Positions 24,454-31,868 of a DNA stretch of 33,647 nucleotides are shown in pieces. The position numbers and the translations under genes are program-made. Where the stretch lies: NCBI GenBank assembly GCA_020723325.1, contig DYJD01000050.1, positions 1 through 33,647 of the forward strand, read 5' to 3'. The DNA comes from Desulfosudis oleivorans. Its GTDB lineage: Bacteria > Desulfobacterota > Desulfobacteria > Desulfobacterales > SURF-7. The notes beneath the pieces are model-generated. The model saw only the letters and a list, made by a program, of their open reading frames with translations. It had not been told where the DNA came from and did no database searches. Numbering within the stretch: position 1 is the first letter of the stretch; the number at the start of each line of letters is the position of its first letter.

Positions 24454-24481
24454 GAATGCCGAAATCCGAAATTCGAATTTC
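24454..24481 (+). repeat. 7-bp GAA array
   Basis: Plus-strand units GAATGCC, GAAATCC, GAAATTC, GAATTTC. Same class as the other heptamer arrays, here in the spacer downstream of the C_GCAxxG_C_C gene. Confidence 0.7.
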
Positions 24482-24542
24482 AGATTTTGTTGACTGGCCG
24501 AAACGATGGCCAAGACCATCATTCCCTGCTCGGTAAGGGCCT

Positions 24543-24570
24543 GTAGGGGCGAAAAATCTTTCGCCCCTAC
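24543..24570. repeat. Perfect GTAGGGGCG hairpin
   Basis: GTAGGGGCGAAA, a 4-nt loop, then TTTCGCCCCTAC: a perfect 12-bp stem, 24 nt downstream of the C_GCAxxG_C_C stop. A neighbouring AAACGATGGCCAAGACC (from 24501) resembles one end of the REP element at 28045-28119. The hairpin may double as a transcript 3' end, although no T-run follows. Confidence 0.8.
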
Positions 24571-24594
24571 ACGTATTACCAGCATCACGGTTAT

Positions 24595-25089
24595 TCAGGC
24601 GGCAAAAGGACAACCTCCTTTTTGCAACGGCAGCATCTGCGGAATGTCAAATGCGGCTATTTTAACCGTCTCAAATTCCCTAAGGATATCCGCCACCAAT
24701 ACCGTGGCTTTGGCCGTCAGCTTGACGCAGCCAAAGGGTTCATTTTGCTCGATGAAGCCCTTGAACAGATGCGGGCAACTGAGGGACCCGAATTCCTTTA
24801 CAAAAGCGGTTTTAAATTGCCGTGACAGGGCGCCCAAATCCTTAAGGGATTCGCCCGGTGCGGATCGTCCCAACAGACTTCCCAACACCAGAATGCCGCC
24901 GGTAAAGGCCCCGCACAGTTCCTCCTGGGTGCCGCCGATGCCGCCGTTAAAACCGGAAGCGGCCCGGACCACCTCTGGTCGCGGAGTTTCGGAGAACAGG
25001 TCCAGGATGGTTCTGGACACCACTTCGGCGCAGGCATAGCCGGACTCGAAATAACGATAGGTTTGTTTGCGGATTTCTTTTGCGTCCAT
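24595..25089 (-). CDS. C_GCAxxG_C_C family protein
   Basis: 164 residues of the C_GCAxxG_C_C family (putative redox-active or metal-binding cysteine proteins). The pattern can be read off: C in YACAEVV, the CGAFTGG core replacing GCAxxG, C in LSCPHL and C in FGCVK. Biochemical function is not established. Members often sit beside methyltransferases or metal(loid) genes, as here: it starts 15 nt after the arsenite methyltransferase stop and has AAGGAG before its ATG. A role as thiol partner or electron donor in arsenic methylation is a guess from context. Confidence 0.85.
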   Translation of the reverse strand: MDAKEIRKQTYRYFESGYACAEVVSRTILDLFSETPRPEVVRAASGFNGGIGGTQEELCGAFTGGILVLGSLLGRSAPGESLKDLGALSRQFKTAFVKEFGSLSCPHLFKGFIEQNEPFGCVKLTAKATVLVADILREFETVKIAAFDIPQMLPLQKGGCPFAA

Positions 25090-25104
25090 ATTATTCTCCT
25101 TTTC

Positions 25105-25896
25105 TCATGCTCTTGGAACACCCGGTTTACGGGCCTGAATCAAGGCGGACCGAACCAGATCTGTCACACCCGCTTTTACCGTTGCATCCCCCGGTTCCGC
25201 CCACTGGATGCGGATGTCCTCAAAACCGGCTTGCTCCAGCAAGGACCGGGTCAGTTCTCCGGTCTCGGCTCCGCCGATACAACAGGAGACCAGTTCCGGA
25301 TTATTGCGCACAGTCTCCGGCAGGGGTGCCAGGGCCAGAATATCGGAAATCGCCAGCCGGCCGCCGGGCTTGAGCACCCGCAACACCTCCCTGAATACCG
25401 CCGGTTTGTCCTGGGAAAGATTGATGACGCAGTTGGAAATCACCACATCCACACTTTGGTCAGGTACCGGCAGATGCTCGATTTCCCCCAGCCTGAACTC
25501 AATGTTGGCCAGCCCGGCCTGTTCCGCATTGCGGCGCGCTTTTGCAATCATTTCCGGAGTCATGTCCACGCCGATGACCCGGCCTTGGGGTCCTACGGCC
25601 CGGGCCGCTATAAAGCCGTCAAACCCGGCGCCGCTGCCCAGATCCAGGACCCATTCCCCCGGCTTGAGAATGGCGGCCAGATGCGGATTGCCGCAGCCAA
25701 GGCCCAGATTGGCGCCCTCCGGCGCTGCCTGGATATCCTGCGGGGAATAACCCATATCCTCCGCCTGTTGGGCAAGGCCGGGGTGACTACTGCCGCAGCA
25801 AAGTCCTGAACCGCAAGCATTGGTTGCACCATTTTCCGTTGCAATTTTTCCGTAAAATTCCCTTACCGATTGTTTCATTTTGTTGGATGAATTCAT
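25105..25896 (-). CDS. arsM: Arsenite S-adenosylmethionine methyltransferase
   Basis: 263 residues from ATG 25896, preceded by AGGAGG; an upstream in-frame extension crosses the promoter and is rejected. The SAM-binding Rossmann motif is VLDLGSGAGFD (83-93) with VIGVDMTPEM following. Cysteines C28, C33/C34, C68 (GLGCGN), C156 (SNCVINL) and C205/C206 match the conserved thiolate layout of ArsM, which binds As(III) through cysteines and adds methyl groups to give mono-, di- or trimethylated arsenic. The SNCVINLSQDK motif is typical of this family. It is cytoplasmic. It probably forms a two-gene operon with the C_GCAxxG_C_C gene. No arsR, arsB or acr3 is present in the window. Confidence 0.92.
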   Translation of the reverse strand: MNSSNKMKQSVREFYGKIATENGATNACGSGLCCGSSHPGLAQQAEDMGYSPQDIQAAPEGANLGLGCGNPHLAAILKPGEWVLDLGSGAGFDGFIAARAVGPQGRVIGVDMTPEMIAKARRNAEQAGLANIEFRLGEIEHLPVPDQSVDVVISNCVINLSQDKPAVFREVLRVLKPGGRLAISDILALAPLPETVRNNPELVSCCIGGAETGELTRSLLEQAGFEDIRIQWAEPGDATVKAGVTDLVRSALIQARKPGVPRA

Positions 25897-25915
25897 AGGT
25901 CCTCCTATTTTTATG

Positions 25916-25933
25916 TTTCGATATATATCGAAA
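25916..25933. promoter_or_regulatory. Perfect palindrome, likely ArsR-type operator
   Basis: TTTCGATATATATCGAAA is an 18-bp perfect palindrome. It overlaps the end of the -10 hexamer and the predicted start site of arsM, where a repressor would block transcription. A/T-rich palindromes of this kind are bound by ArsR/SmtB repressors. Confidence 0.65.
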
Positions 25934-25960
25934 TATAAAACCATAAAGCCACCCTGTCAA
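25932..25960 (-). promoter_or_regulatory. Sigma-70 promoter of arsM
   Basis: Minus strand: -35 TTGACA (25955-25960), 17-bp spacer, -10 TATATT (25932-25937). The predicted start is near 25925 and the arsM ATG is about 30 nt further on. Confidence 0.7.
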
Positions 25961-26008
25961 GACCTATCTTTTTTCCTGCCTACGCAGCCACTTTAAACCA
26001 GTTTTTCC

Positions 26009-26038
26009 TCGGGGTCGGTATCGGTATCGGTATCGAAA
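26009..26038 (+). repeat. 6-bp GGTATC array
   Basis: GGGGTC followed by three GGTATC-like hexamers and GAAAAA, in the 200-bp spacer between the deacylase stop and arsM. Same class as 24052-24156. Confidence 0.65.
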
Positions 26039-26096
26039 AATTATATGATTTCCGGCAGATGGCCACCTGATTGAATATCGATTATCCCAACATCCC

Positions 26097-27725
26097 TCAG
26101 ACTCGCAGCACCTTGCCGGGCCCGGCCATGCTGATCATGGTTCCATCTTTTATCACCTGTTTGCCGTTGATGAAAACGTGCTGGATGCCCACGGGCCGGG
26201 CTGCGGCCAGGCGGCCTTGGGGCGGGGTATCGCTGATGATCTGGGGGTTGAAGATTACCAGGTCCGCGGCCTTGCCGGCCTGAATCAGGCCCCGGTCGGT
26301 GAGGTTGAAACGCCGGGCGCTGGCCAGGGTGGAGCGCTGGATGGCGTCTTCCAGGGTAAACAAGCGACGGTTCCGCACCAGGGGCCCTAAAATCCGCGGA
26401 AAAGTCCCCATGGCCGCCGGATTGGGATGGCCCTTGCTTTTGATGATGGCGTCGGTTTCAAACAGGCACAACCGGTTGGACAGCACGCTTTCCAGCACCG
26501 CCTCACGGCCGGGCTCGCCGCTATAGCCATGAAACAGCATGAGGGCGCTGCCCCGACTCTGCTCGCACAGCCGCAGCAGGGCTTCAAAATTGCTGGTCCG
26601 CCATTTAGCGGCGATCTCCGGGACCGTGAGCCCGTTCAGGTCCTCCCAGCCCGGAACCCCTACCTCCATGACCTGAAAATCCTTATACGTGAAGCCCACC
26701 AGGCGGAAACCGGTTTCCAGTTCAAACCACAAGCGCCCTTTGAGCCAGGGGTTGCGAAAGGCCTGGGAGCCTCGGCGCAAAAACCAGTGTGGTAAAACTA
26801 CAGTGATGGTGGTATTGCCGCACATATACGGAAAGGCATCAAACATCACATCCACCCCCTCCTGAACCGCCTGCTCCACCATTTTCAGGGCCTTTTCCGC
26901 AGTGGGAAAACTGCGCCGGCCCACGAAAATAAAATGGGAGATCTGCAGGGCAATGCCGGTTCTTTTGGCAATATCCAGCATTTCCCGCAGGGCCAGGAGA
27001 TTGTGAGGTTCGCTGGTAGTGAGGGGATACGTGGGCGACAGCAGACTCAAGGCCTTTAAATGCACCGTCACCGGCTTGTGCTTGTCCCGGGCCACCCGGC
27101 AAAAGGCCTCGATTTCCGATAAAGGCGAATACATACCCGGTTCATACCCCAGGCCGAAACTCAGGCCGCAGGCGCCCTCGTCAAGGGTGCGGCCCAGCAG
27201 GCTCAGGCAGCTCTCCAGCTCGTTTGGCAACATGGGCCCCCGGATGGTATCCGCCGCTGCCAGCCGAATGCTGGTGTGTCCTACCAGCTCCGCCAGGTTC
27301 AGGGGTAGATCCATGGTTTCCATACAGCTCAAATACTCGTCCATGCTGCGCCAGGTGAAGTCGAATTTTCTTTCCAGCAGGGTCCCCACCTGCTGAAAGG
27401 CCCTGAGCATTTCCGGCCGGAAAGGGGCGGGTGAAAACCCGCAGTTACCGGCCACCACGGTGGTGATTCCCTGCTCCAGCAGGCAGCGCAGAAGCTGGGG
27501 GCTCTCGGCCAAGGGCAGCAACCAATCGGAATGGGAATGCATATCGATAAAGCCCGGACAAATCACGAAACCGTTTGCATCCAGGACCTCGTCCGCGGCC
27601 GGAATTCCCTGGCCGGCTTTTATCACCGCACAAATGCTATCGTCTTCAATGAGGACATGACCCGGAAAACCCGGCTGTCCGGTTCCGTCGATGATCCAGC
27701 CATCCTTCAATAGAATTGTTCCCAT
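26097..27725 (-). CDS. N-acyl-D-amino-acid deacylase-like amidohydrolase
   Basis: 542 residues of the amidohydrolase superfamily (Amidohydro_3, D-aminoacylase branch). It has the N-terminal beta-sandwich start DGWIIDGTG, the metal motif DMHSHSD (H63/H65), and C95 in GNCGFSPAP, equivalent to the metal-bridging cysteine of Alcaligenes D-aminoacylase. Also present are HPNPAAMGTFPRILG and the C-terminal GKAADLVIFNP. It would hydrolyse N-acyl-D-amino acids or a related cyclic or amide substrate; the usual HxRxE-type segment is altered to HLKALSL, so specificity is uncertain. GGAG precedes the ATG. It is divergently oriented to the dus gene across a repeat-rich spacer of 460 bp. Confidence 0.88.
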   Translation of the reverse strand: MGTILLKDGWIIDGTGQPGFPGHVLIEDDSICAVIKAGQGIPAADEVLDANGFVICPGFIDMHSHSDWLLPLAESPQLLRCLLEQGITTVVAGNCGFSPAPFRPEMLRAFQQVGTLLERKFDFTWRSMDEYLSCMETMDLPLNLAELVGHTSIRLAAADTIRGPMLPNELESCLSLLGRTLDEGACGLSFGLGYEPGMYSPLSEIEAFCRVARDKHKPVTVHLKALSLLSPTYPLTTSEPHNLLALREMLDIAKRTGIALQISHFIFVGRRSFPTAEKALKMVEQAVQEGVDVMFDAFPYMCGNTTITVVLPHWFLRRGSQAFRNPWLKGRLWFELETGFRLVGFTYKDFQVMEVGVPGWEDLNGLTVPEIAAKWRTSNFEALLRLCEQSRGSALMLFHGYSGEPGREAVLESVLSNRLCLFETDAIIKSKGHPNPAAMGTFPRILGPLVRNRRLFTLEDAIQRSTLASARRFNLTDRGLIQAGKAADLVIFNPQIISDTPPQGRLAAARPVGIQHVFINGKQVIKDGTMISMAGPGKVLRV

Positions 27726-27833
27726 TTGCTTTCTCCAAAAAATTGTCTTTTTCCACTACCCGCTTCGCTTCGCGGCACACGAAAGTCTCGAAGTTTTTCA
27801 ATAATAAATTCTTATAGTTATTTTTTTGGACCC

Positions 27834-27909
27834 TGGTCATCGTTTCGGTAATGCTCCATTGTGGGAGCGGCTTCTATCCACGATTCGGACGAAATTAATG
27901 ATCAAGGCC
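27834..27909 (+). repeat. REP-containing element, copy A
   Basis: About 76 bp, running from TGGTCATCGTTTCGGTAATG through GTGGGAGCGGCTTC to ATGATCAAGGCC. It is closely related to copy B at 28045-28119. Its hairpin (GGAG at 27864-27867) is degenerate. Confidence 0.75.
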
Positions 27910-28015
27910 TTTTTTTCTTCTTGTCTTTCGTATCCTGGTGAATAAATGCACTGCTGAAGCGGCAAGACGAGTCTGATAATTGACACCATTAAGCCCCTCG
28001 CTTATACTCCCACAA

Positions 28016-28171
28016 TTTCGGGGTCGGGATCGAATTTTAGGCTTTGATCATCGTTTCGGCTATCCTCCTTTGTGGGAGCGGCTTCCAGCCGCGATAAGGC
28101 CAAAACGATGACCAAGGCCGAATTTTATTTTCCGGATTCTCGATTCCGATTTCGATTGCGACCCCGAAAAT
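28016..28171. repeat. Inverted 6-bp arrays bracketing a REP element
   Basis: TTTCGGGGTCGGGATCG at the left end and its degenerate inverse (CGATTTCGATTGCGACCCCG) at the right end flank REP copy B. The right array ends about 15 bp before the dus start codon. Confidence 0.6.
28045..28119 (+). repeat. REP-containing element, copy B
   Basis: Holds a canonical GGAG foot (28075-28078) followed by hairpin CGGCT-TCC-AGCCG and CGAT. The outer ends TCATCGTTT and AAACGATGA form a second, wider inverted repeat (28048-28056 with 28103-28111), so the whole unit can fold as a nested stem. Confidence 0.8.
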
Positions 28172-28185
28172 AAGGAAAACTACCA

Positions 28186-29166
28186 ATGAAACCTTTGCGA
28201 CTATATCTTGCGCCCATCCGCGGCATCACCGATTGGGTCTTCCGAACCTGCTTTGCTCAATTTTTTCAGGGTCTGGATCTATCGGTGGCGCCCTTCATCG
28301 CCACTGTCCAGGCCAATCGTTTTACCATAAAACTCCTGAAAGATCTATTGCCGGAAAACAATCAGAAAATGCCCGTGGTTCCACAATTGCTGGGCAAATC
28401 CGCCGAGGACTTCATCCGCCTGGCCCGGGCCTTGTATGATCTGGGCTATGACTGCGTTAACTGGAATCTGGGCTGCCCTGCTCCCATGGTGGCCCGCAAA
28501 GGCCGGGGCTCGGGCCTGTTGCTTTATCCGGAAAAAATTGAGGCCTTCTTGGAATCGGTGGTACCGGCCATCCCCAACCGCCTGTCCATCAAAACCCGCC
28601 TGGGGCGGACTCAACCCGCGGAAATCCAGACCCTGATGACCATCTTCAATCGCTTCCCCCTGAAAGAACTCATCGTCCATCCCCGCACCGGCAGCCAGAT
28701 ATATACGGGACAACCCGATCTTGAAATGTTTGCCTGGTGCTGTGAAAACAGTCAAAATCCCCTGGTTTACAACGGCGACATCGTCGACACACATTCCTTT
28801 CAAGAACTGTTCAAACGTTTTCCCGAAATCCACGGCTGGATGATCGGCCGGGGAGTTGTCGCCGACCCCTTTCTGCCGGCTGAAATCAAAGCGCAACCCC
28901 CAGTCCCCCCAACAGAAAAAGTGGCAATCATCCTGAAATTCCACGACGCTTTATATGAATCCTATTCCAGCCTCTTTGCCGGTCCGGCCCACCTGACGGA
29001 CCGCATGAAAGCGGTCTGGCAATATCTGCACCGCTCCTTTGAGGGGGGAGAGAAATTCGTAAAACGCATCCGCAAATGCCGGCATACGGAGACCTATCAA
29101 CAAACCGTGCAGGATTTCTTTGTCCAAGGGCCGATCTATAAGGACAATAAAAGCCTGCAAGAATAA
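28186..29166 (+). CDS. tRNA-dihydrouridine synthase (DusC-like)
   Basis: 326 residues: an FMN-dependent TIM barrel that reduces specific uridines in tRNA D-loops with NADPH. LAPIRGITDWVFR is the phosphate/FMN-binding start. The active-site cysteine is C97 in the family signature NLGCPAPMVARKGRGSGLL. IVHPRTGSQIYTG and YNGDI continue the barrel, and a C-terminal helical tRNA-binding domain follows. Length and motifs agree with the bacterial DusC-like subfamily rather than DusA or DusB. A TAAGGA lies about 10 nt before the ATG. It is one of only two plus-strand coding features. The TAA is followed in the same frame by a remnant ORF. Confidence 0.93.
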   Translation: MKPLRLYLAPIRGITDWVFRTCFAQFFQGLDLSVAPFIATVQANRFTIKLLKDLLPENNQKMPVVPQLLGKSAEDFIRLARALYDLGYDCVNWNLGCPAPMVARKGRGSGLLLYPEKIEAFLESVVPAIPNRLSIKTRLGRTQPAEIQTLMTIFNRFPLKELIVHPRTGSQIYTGQPDLEMFAWCCENSQNPLVYNGDIVDTHSFQELFKRFPEIHGWMIGRGVVADPFLPAEIKAQPPVPPTEKVAIILKFHDALYESYSSLFAGPAHLTDRMKAVWQYLHRSFEGGEKFVKRIRKCRHTETYQQTVQDFFVQGPIYKDNKSLQE

Positions 29167-29553
29167 AATTTTAATAGCGGCTACGCCACCTGGAATTATT
29201 TCATCACCCCCTTTCTTTTTCTCCAGAAGGGGTTTGTCTTTGAGACACTGCCCCCTTTGCCGGGTATGCCAAACACGTGGGCAGGGCTGCAAGTCGTTTT
29301 CCCGGACCATATCCCCACCCATTGCCGTGGACAGCAATTCTATTTCGATGACCGGCGCCCCCTGCGCCGCCTGGATTACACTGCTGAAGTAATCGGCGGC
29401 TTACCCCATGCCGCCCATCTATGCGATGACTATCAGGAATTCAACGGCATCCATTTCCCAACGAAACGTAAAGTCCTACCGCTGTTTTTCAGCCGCAAGC
29501 CCTTGCCCGGACCTACTTTGGTGGCAATCGAGATTCATAACGTTCGAACGTAA
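29167..29553 (+). pseudogene. N-terminally truncated remnant of a conserved hypothetical protein
   Basis: In the same frame as dus, directly after its TAA, 128 codons stay open to a TAA at 29551-29553. The translation is coherent: SGYATWNYFITPFLF, FPDHIPTHCRGQQFYFDD, LRRLDYTAEVIGG, YQEFNGIHFPTKRKVLP, PGPTLVAIEIHNV. From memory this matches the C-terminal half of an uncharacterised family of about 230-250 residues found in actinobacteria and other taxa. No start codon with a ribosome binding site precedes the homologous part; a TTG at 29257 is the first candidate. It therefore appears to have lost its 5' half by deletion next to dus. Function unknown. Confidence 0.65.
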
Positions 29554-29613
29554 ATTAGGTGAATAATGCGAAGACTGAAAACATATATCCGTTCATAGAG
29601 AATCGCTGTAAAA

Positions 29614-29645
29614 AAAGGGCGCCAAGTAATTTCTCAGCGCCCTTT
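29614..29645 (-). terminator. Rho-independent terminator of nrfHA
   Basis: Stem AAAGGGCGC (29614-29622) with GCGCCCTTT (29637-29645) and a 14-nt loop. On the minus strand a run of seven T (complement of 29610-29616) follows. It lies 56 nt past the nrfA stop. Flanking T residues on the plus side could make it bidirectional. Confidence 0.85.
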
Positions 29646-29700
29646 GTTTTGAATCATTTTTTTGGTAAATCAATTACTCTACGAAATATTTCCTGCATTC

Positions 29701-31143
29701 TTATTGTGGTGCTACCACAGTGCGCCAATTGATGGCCACGATTTGTCCCTGACGAGCCAAATCTGCCGCCTCACCCAAAATGCGGGCCGATTCCTGGGGG
29801 GCATGGAAGCCCATGGAATTTTCAGCGGCGATGAAATCAAGCCGCCACTGGGCCATGCGCTGGAACTCACGTGTTTTGGCCAACTGAGTGTCCGTGGCCC
29901 CTTCGTTGGTGGCTGCCTGAATGGCGTCCAACTGATCCATGAGGGCTTTGGCCGCACGTTGCATTAGTTGGTAGTTGCGCTCCTGGATCAAATCCACGCG
30001 CTCCTTGATTTCCTGCTCGGAGAACTTGTGGCAGGTCTGGCAGGCCCGGCTGATGTTCAACAGCGGGCTGCGCACCCAGTGATCCGAGACCTTGGTGGCG
30101 CCATCGCGCATATAGGGCATGTGACAATCGGCGCAAGCCACTCCGCTGCGGGCATGCACGCCTTGGCTCCACAACTCAAACTCCGGATGCTGGGCTTTCA
30201 ATAGTTTGGCACCCGACTCCTTATGGGCATAATCAAAGAACTGGGTCTCATCGGAAAATTTGGTATTGTTCCAAAAGGTCTCGATCTCTTCGGCCTTCAA
30301 GCCATTACCCCAGGGGAAAGTGAGTGGCGACTTATTGGAGCAGTAGTATTCCACATGACATTGGCCGCACACCATTGCGCGCATTTCAGTGCGCGAGGCG
30401 TCGGTATTGGGATTGTAATTCTGCTTGCGATCCCCCTTGCGCCACTGCTCGATTGATGGCAGATAAGGCGCCGGTGCGTTGGAGGCGGCCAGCTTTTGAA
30501 TGCCGTCCAAAAGTCCCGGCCGGGTGATGCGCAGTTGCATGGTTTTGGGATCATGGCAATCCACACAGGAGACTGGATGGGCATTTCCCATATCATGGAG
30601 CATTTTGTTCATATCCTGATACGAAGATTTATAGATCTCCTGCATGCCGAGCATGGCGTCGCCGTTGCCTAGTTTACGGAAAAGGGGCATGACCGAGGCG
30701 TGACAATGCAAACACGAGCCGGTTTGGGGCTTGGTGAGGCGCTGGGTCTTTTCCTGATCTTCCAGCATGTAGGCATGGCCGCGGCGGTCGCGGTAATCGA
30801 TGGAGAAGGCATAGCCCAGAAACATCCGTTTCAGCCAGGGATCACGCTCGATCTTTTCGGTGGGCATGGCTTCGGAACCGCCATGGCCGCCGAAACGCGT
30901 GCTGGTAGTAATAGCGGTCTTCTTGTAGGAATCATATTCCCGCGGCCAATTGATGCCCCATTTTTGGGGATCAGTGTCATCTTCGGTGACTTCCACAAGG
31001 CGCACATAGGGATTGAGAGCCTCGCCTTTGCGTTCGAAAATGTTGACAAGCAGACCCGTCACAAGAGCGGTGCAGACGGCCACACCCGCAATGATGGCGA
31101 TGTAGTGCCATTGCTTTAATGGCTGATTGAGCTGGCTGGTCAT
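29701..31143 (-). CDS. nrfA: Ammonia-forming cytochrome c nitrite reductase, CxxCH variant
   Basis: 480 residues from ATG 31143, with AGGAG 6 nt upstream. An N-terminal transmembrane or uncleaved signal helix is at 13-34. There are five haem motifs, all CxxCH: 144-148, 193-197, 259-263, 337-341, 368-372. The first motif, [12 protein letters not shown], occupies the place of the active-site CxxCK found in most NrfA, so haem 1 would have histidine rather than lysine as proximal ligand. CHVEYY (active-site Tyr) and [13 protein letters not shown] (active-site His319) are present. It reduces nitrite to ammonium with six electrons in the periplasm, fed by NrfH. It is encoded 22 nt after nrfH. Confidence 0.94.
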   Translation of the reverse strand: MTSQLNQPLKQWHYIAIIAGVAVCTALVTGLLVNIFERKGEALNPYVRLVEVTEDDTDPQKWGINWPREYDSYKKTAITTSTRFGGHGGSEAMPTEKIERDPWLKRMFLGYAFSIDYRDRRGHAYMLEDQEKTQRLTKPQTGSCLHCHASVMPLFRKLGNGDAMLGMQEIYKSSYQDMNKMLHDMGNAHPVSCVDCHDPKTMQLRITRPGLLDGIQKLAASNAPAPYLPSIEQWRKGDRKQNYNPNTDASRTEMRAMVCGQCHVEYYCSNKSPLTFPWGNGLKAEEIETFWNNTKFSDETQFFDYAHKESGAKLLKAQHPEFELWSQGVHARSGVACADCHMPYMRDGATKVSDHWVRSPLLNISRACQTCHKFSEQEIKERVDLIQERNYQLMQRAAKALMDQLDAIQAATNEGATDTQLAKTREFQRMAQWRLDFIAAENSMGFHAPQESARILGEAADLARQGQIVAINWRTVVAPQ

Positions 31144-31165
31144 AAATACTCCTAATGTTCTAGAT

Positions 31166-31678
31166 TTAATCTTTTTCCATTCGGCCGAGTCCGGCGGGTT
31201 CCCCATGCCCCACTCCCGCGTGGCAATGGATACAATTATTTCTATCGGTTTCGTTTCGTCCCATCATGACAAGGTCCTGCAACAGGGCCTCATGGCAGTT
31301 GACGCAATTGTTCGTTAAAATTCTACTGCCTTTGGGGTTGATGGTGATTGGTTCGTGGAAGTTCTGGAAGGTGAAAGCCATCGAATGGCGCCGGCCGTTG
31401 TCGGCCTTGGCTATGTATTTGCCGGCCAGGTCGTGGGGCAGATGACAGTCCACGCATCTTGCCGCCTTGTGATGGCTGGACTTTTGCCAGGAATCGAACT
31501 GGGGACGCATGATATGGCAATTGACACACACTTGCGGGTCCGAGCTGGCATAGGAAAGCCCTTCGGCATAGCGAAAAGTATATATGCCGACCCCCAGGAA
31601 CACACCGATGATAATCGCTGTCAATACACGTGTCATTGTTTGATACGTTTCTTGGTTGAGTGATCGCATGGAATCCAT
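31166..31678 (-). CDS. nrfH: Cytochrome c nitrite reductase small subunit (NapC/NirT family)
   Basis: About 170 residues: one N-terminal transmembrane helix (about 18-36) and four CxxCH motifs (51-55, 75-79, 125-129, 149-153). The segment [16 protein letters not shown] contains the methionine that ligates haem 1 in Desulfovibrio NrfH. It is a membrane-anchored quinol dehydrogenase that passes menaquinol electrons to NrfA. The start is uncertain: ATG at 31678 or 31669 are both possible and neither has a good ribosome binding site; a TTG at 31696 is also in frame. It is the first gene of the nrfHA operon. Confidence 0.92.
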   Translation of the reverse strand: MDSMRSLNQETYQTMTRVLTAIIIGVFLGVGIYTFRYAEGLSYASSDPQVCVNCHIMRPQFDSWQKSSHHKAARCVDCHLPHDLAGKYIAKADNGRRHSMAFTFQNFHEPITINPKGSRILTNNCVNCHEALLQDLVMMGRNETDRNNCIHCHAGVGHGEPAGLGRMEKD

Positions 31679-31759
31679 GCGGCAATATATCGGCAATTTG
31701 TTGATTGATTTAATCTACCGATATCTAATGATACACCTTCTATAATTAATACATCATAC

Positions 31760-31776
31760 CACGCTTTCCGAGCGTG
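31760..31776. other. Stem-loop in the nrfHA leader
   Basis: CACGCT-TTCCG-AGCGTG: a 6-bp stem with a 5-nt loop, between the palindrome at 31819 and the nrfH start. It would lie in the 5' untranslated RNA; role unknown. Confidence 0.5.
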
Positions 31777-31818
31777 TCCGCCGTTACCGTACAACATAAT
31801 AATTTGTTGATCTTGGGT

Positions 31819-31836
31819 ATTTGACTTAAGTCAAAT
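31819..31836. promoter_or_regulatory. CRP/FNR-family palindrome upstream of nrfHA
   Basis: ATTTGACTTAAGTCAAAT is a perfect 18-bp palindrome with TTGAC-N4-GTCAA half-sites, the form bound by FNR/NnrR/HcpR-type regulators. A minus-strand TATTAT (31796-31801) could be the -10, placing the site near -39, close to the class II activator position. Confidence 0.65.
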
Positions 31837-31868
31837 TTAGAATATTTTCTCCCATTCAGAAAGATTGA

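Noticed and set aside
358-24570. CRISPR array
   Set aside because: The repeats are 6-9 bp, degenerate, and without spacers of 30-40 bp; no cas gene is present.
25897-25944. Upstream start of arsM at 25944
   Set aside because: It would place coding sequence over the promoter and palindrome; AGGAGG supports ATG 25896.
31144-31206. Upstream start of nrfA at 31206
   Set aside because: It overlaps the nrfH 3' end; ATG 31143 has AGGAG at good spacing.
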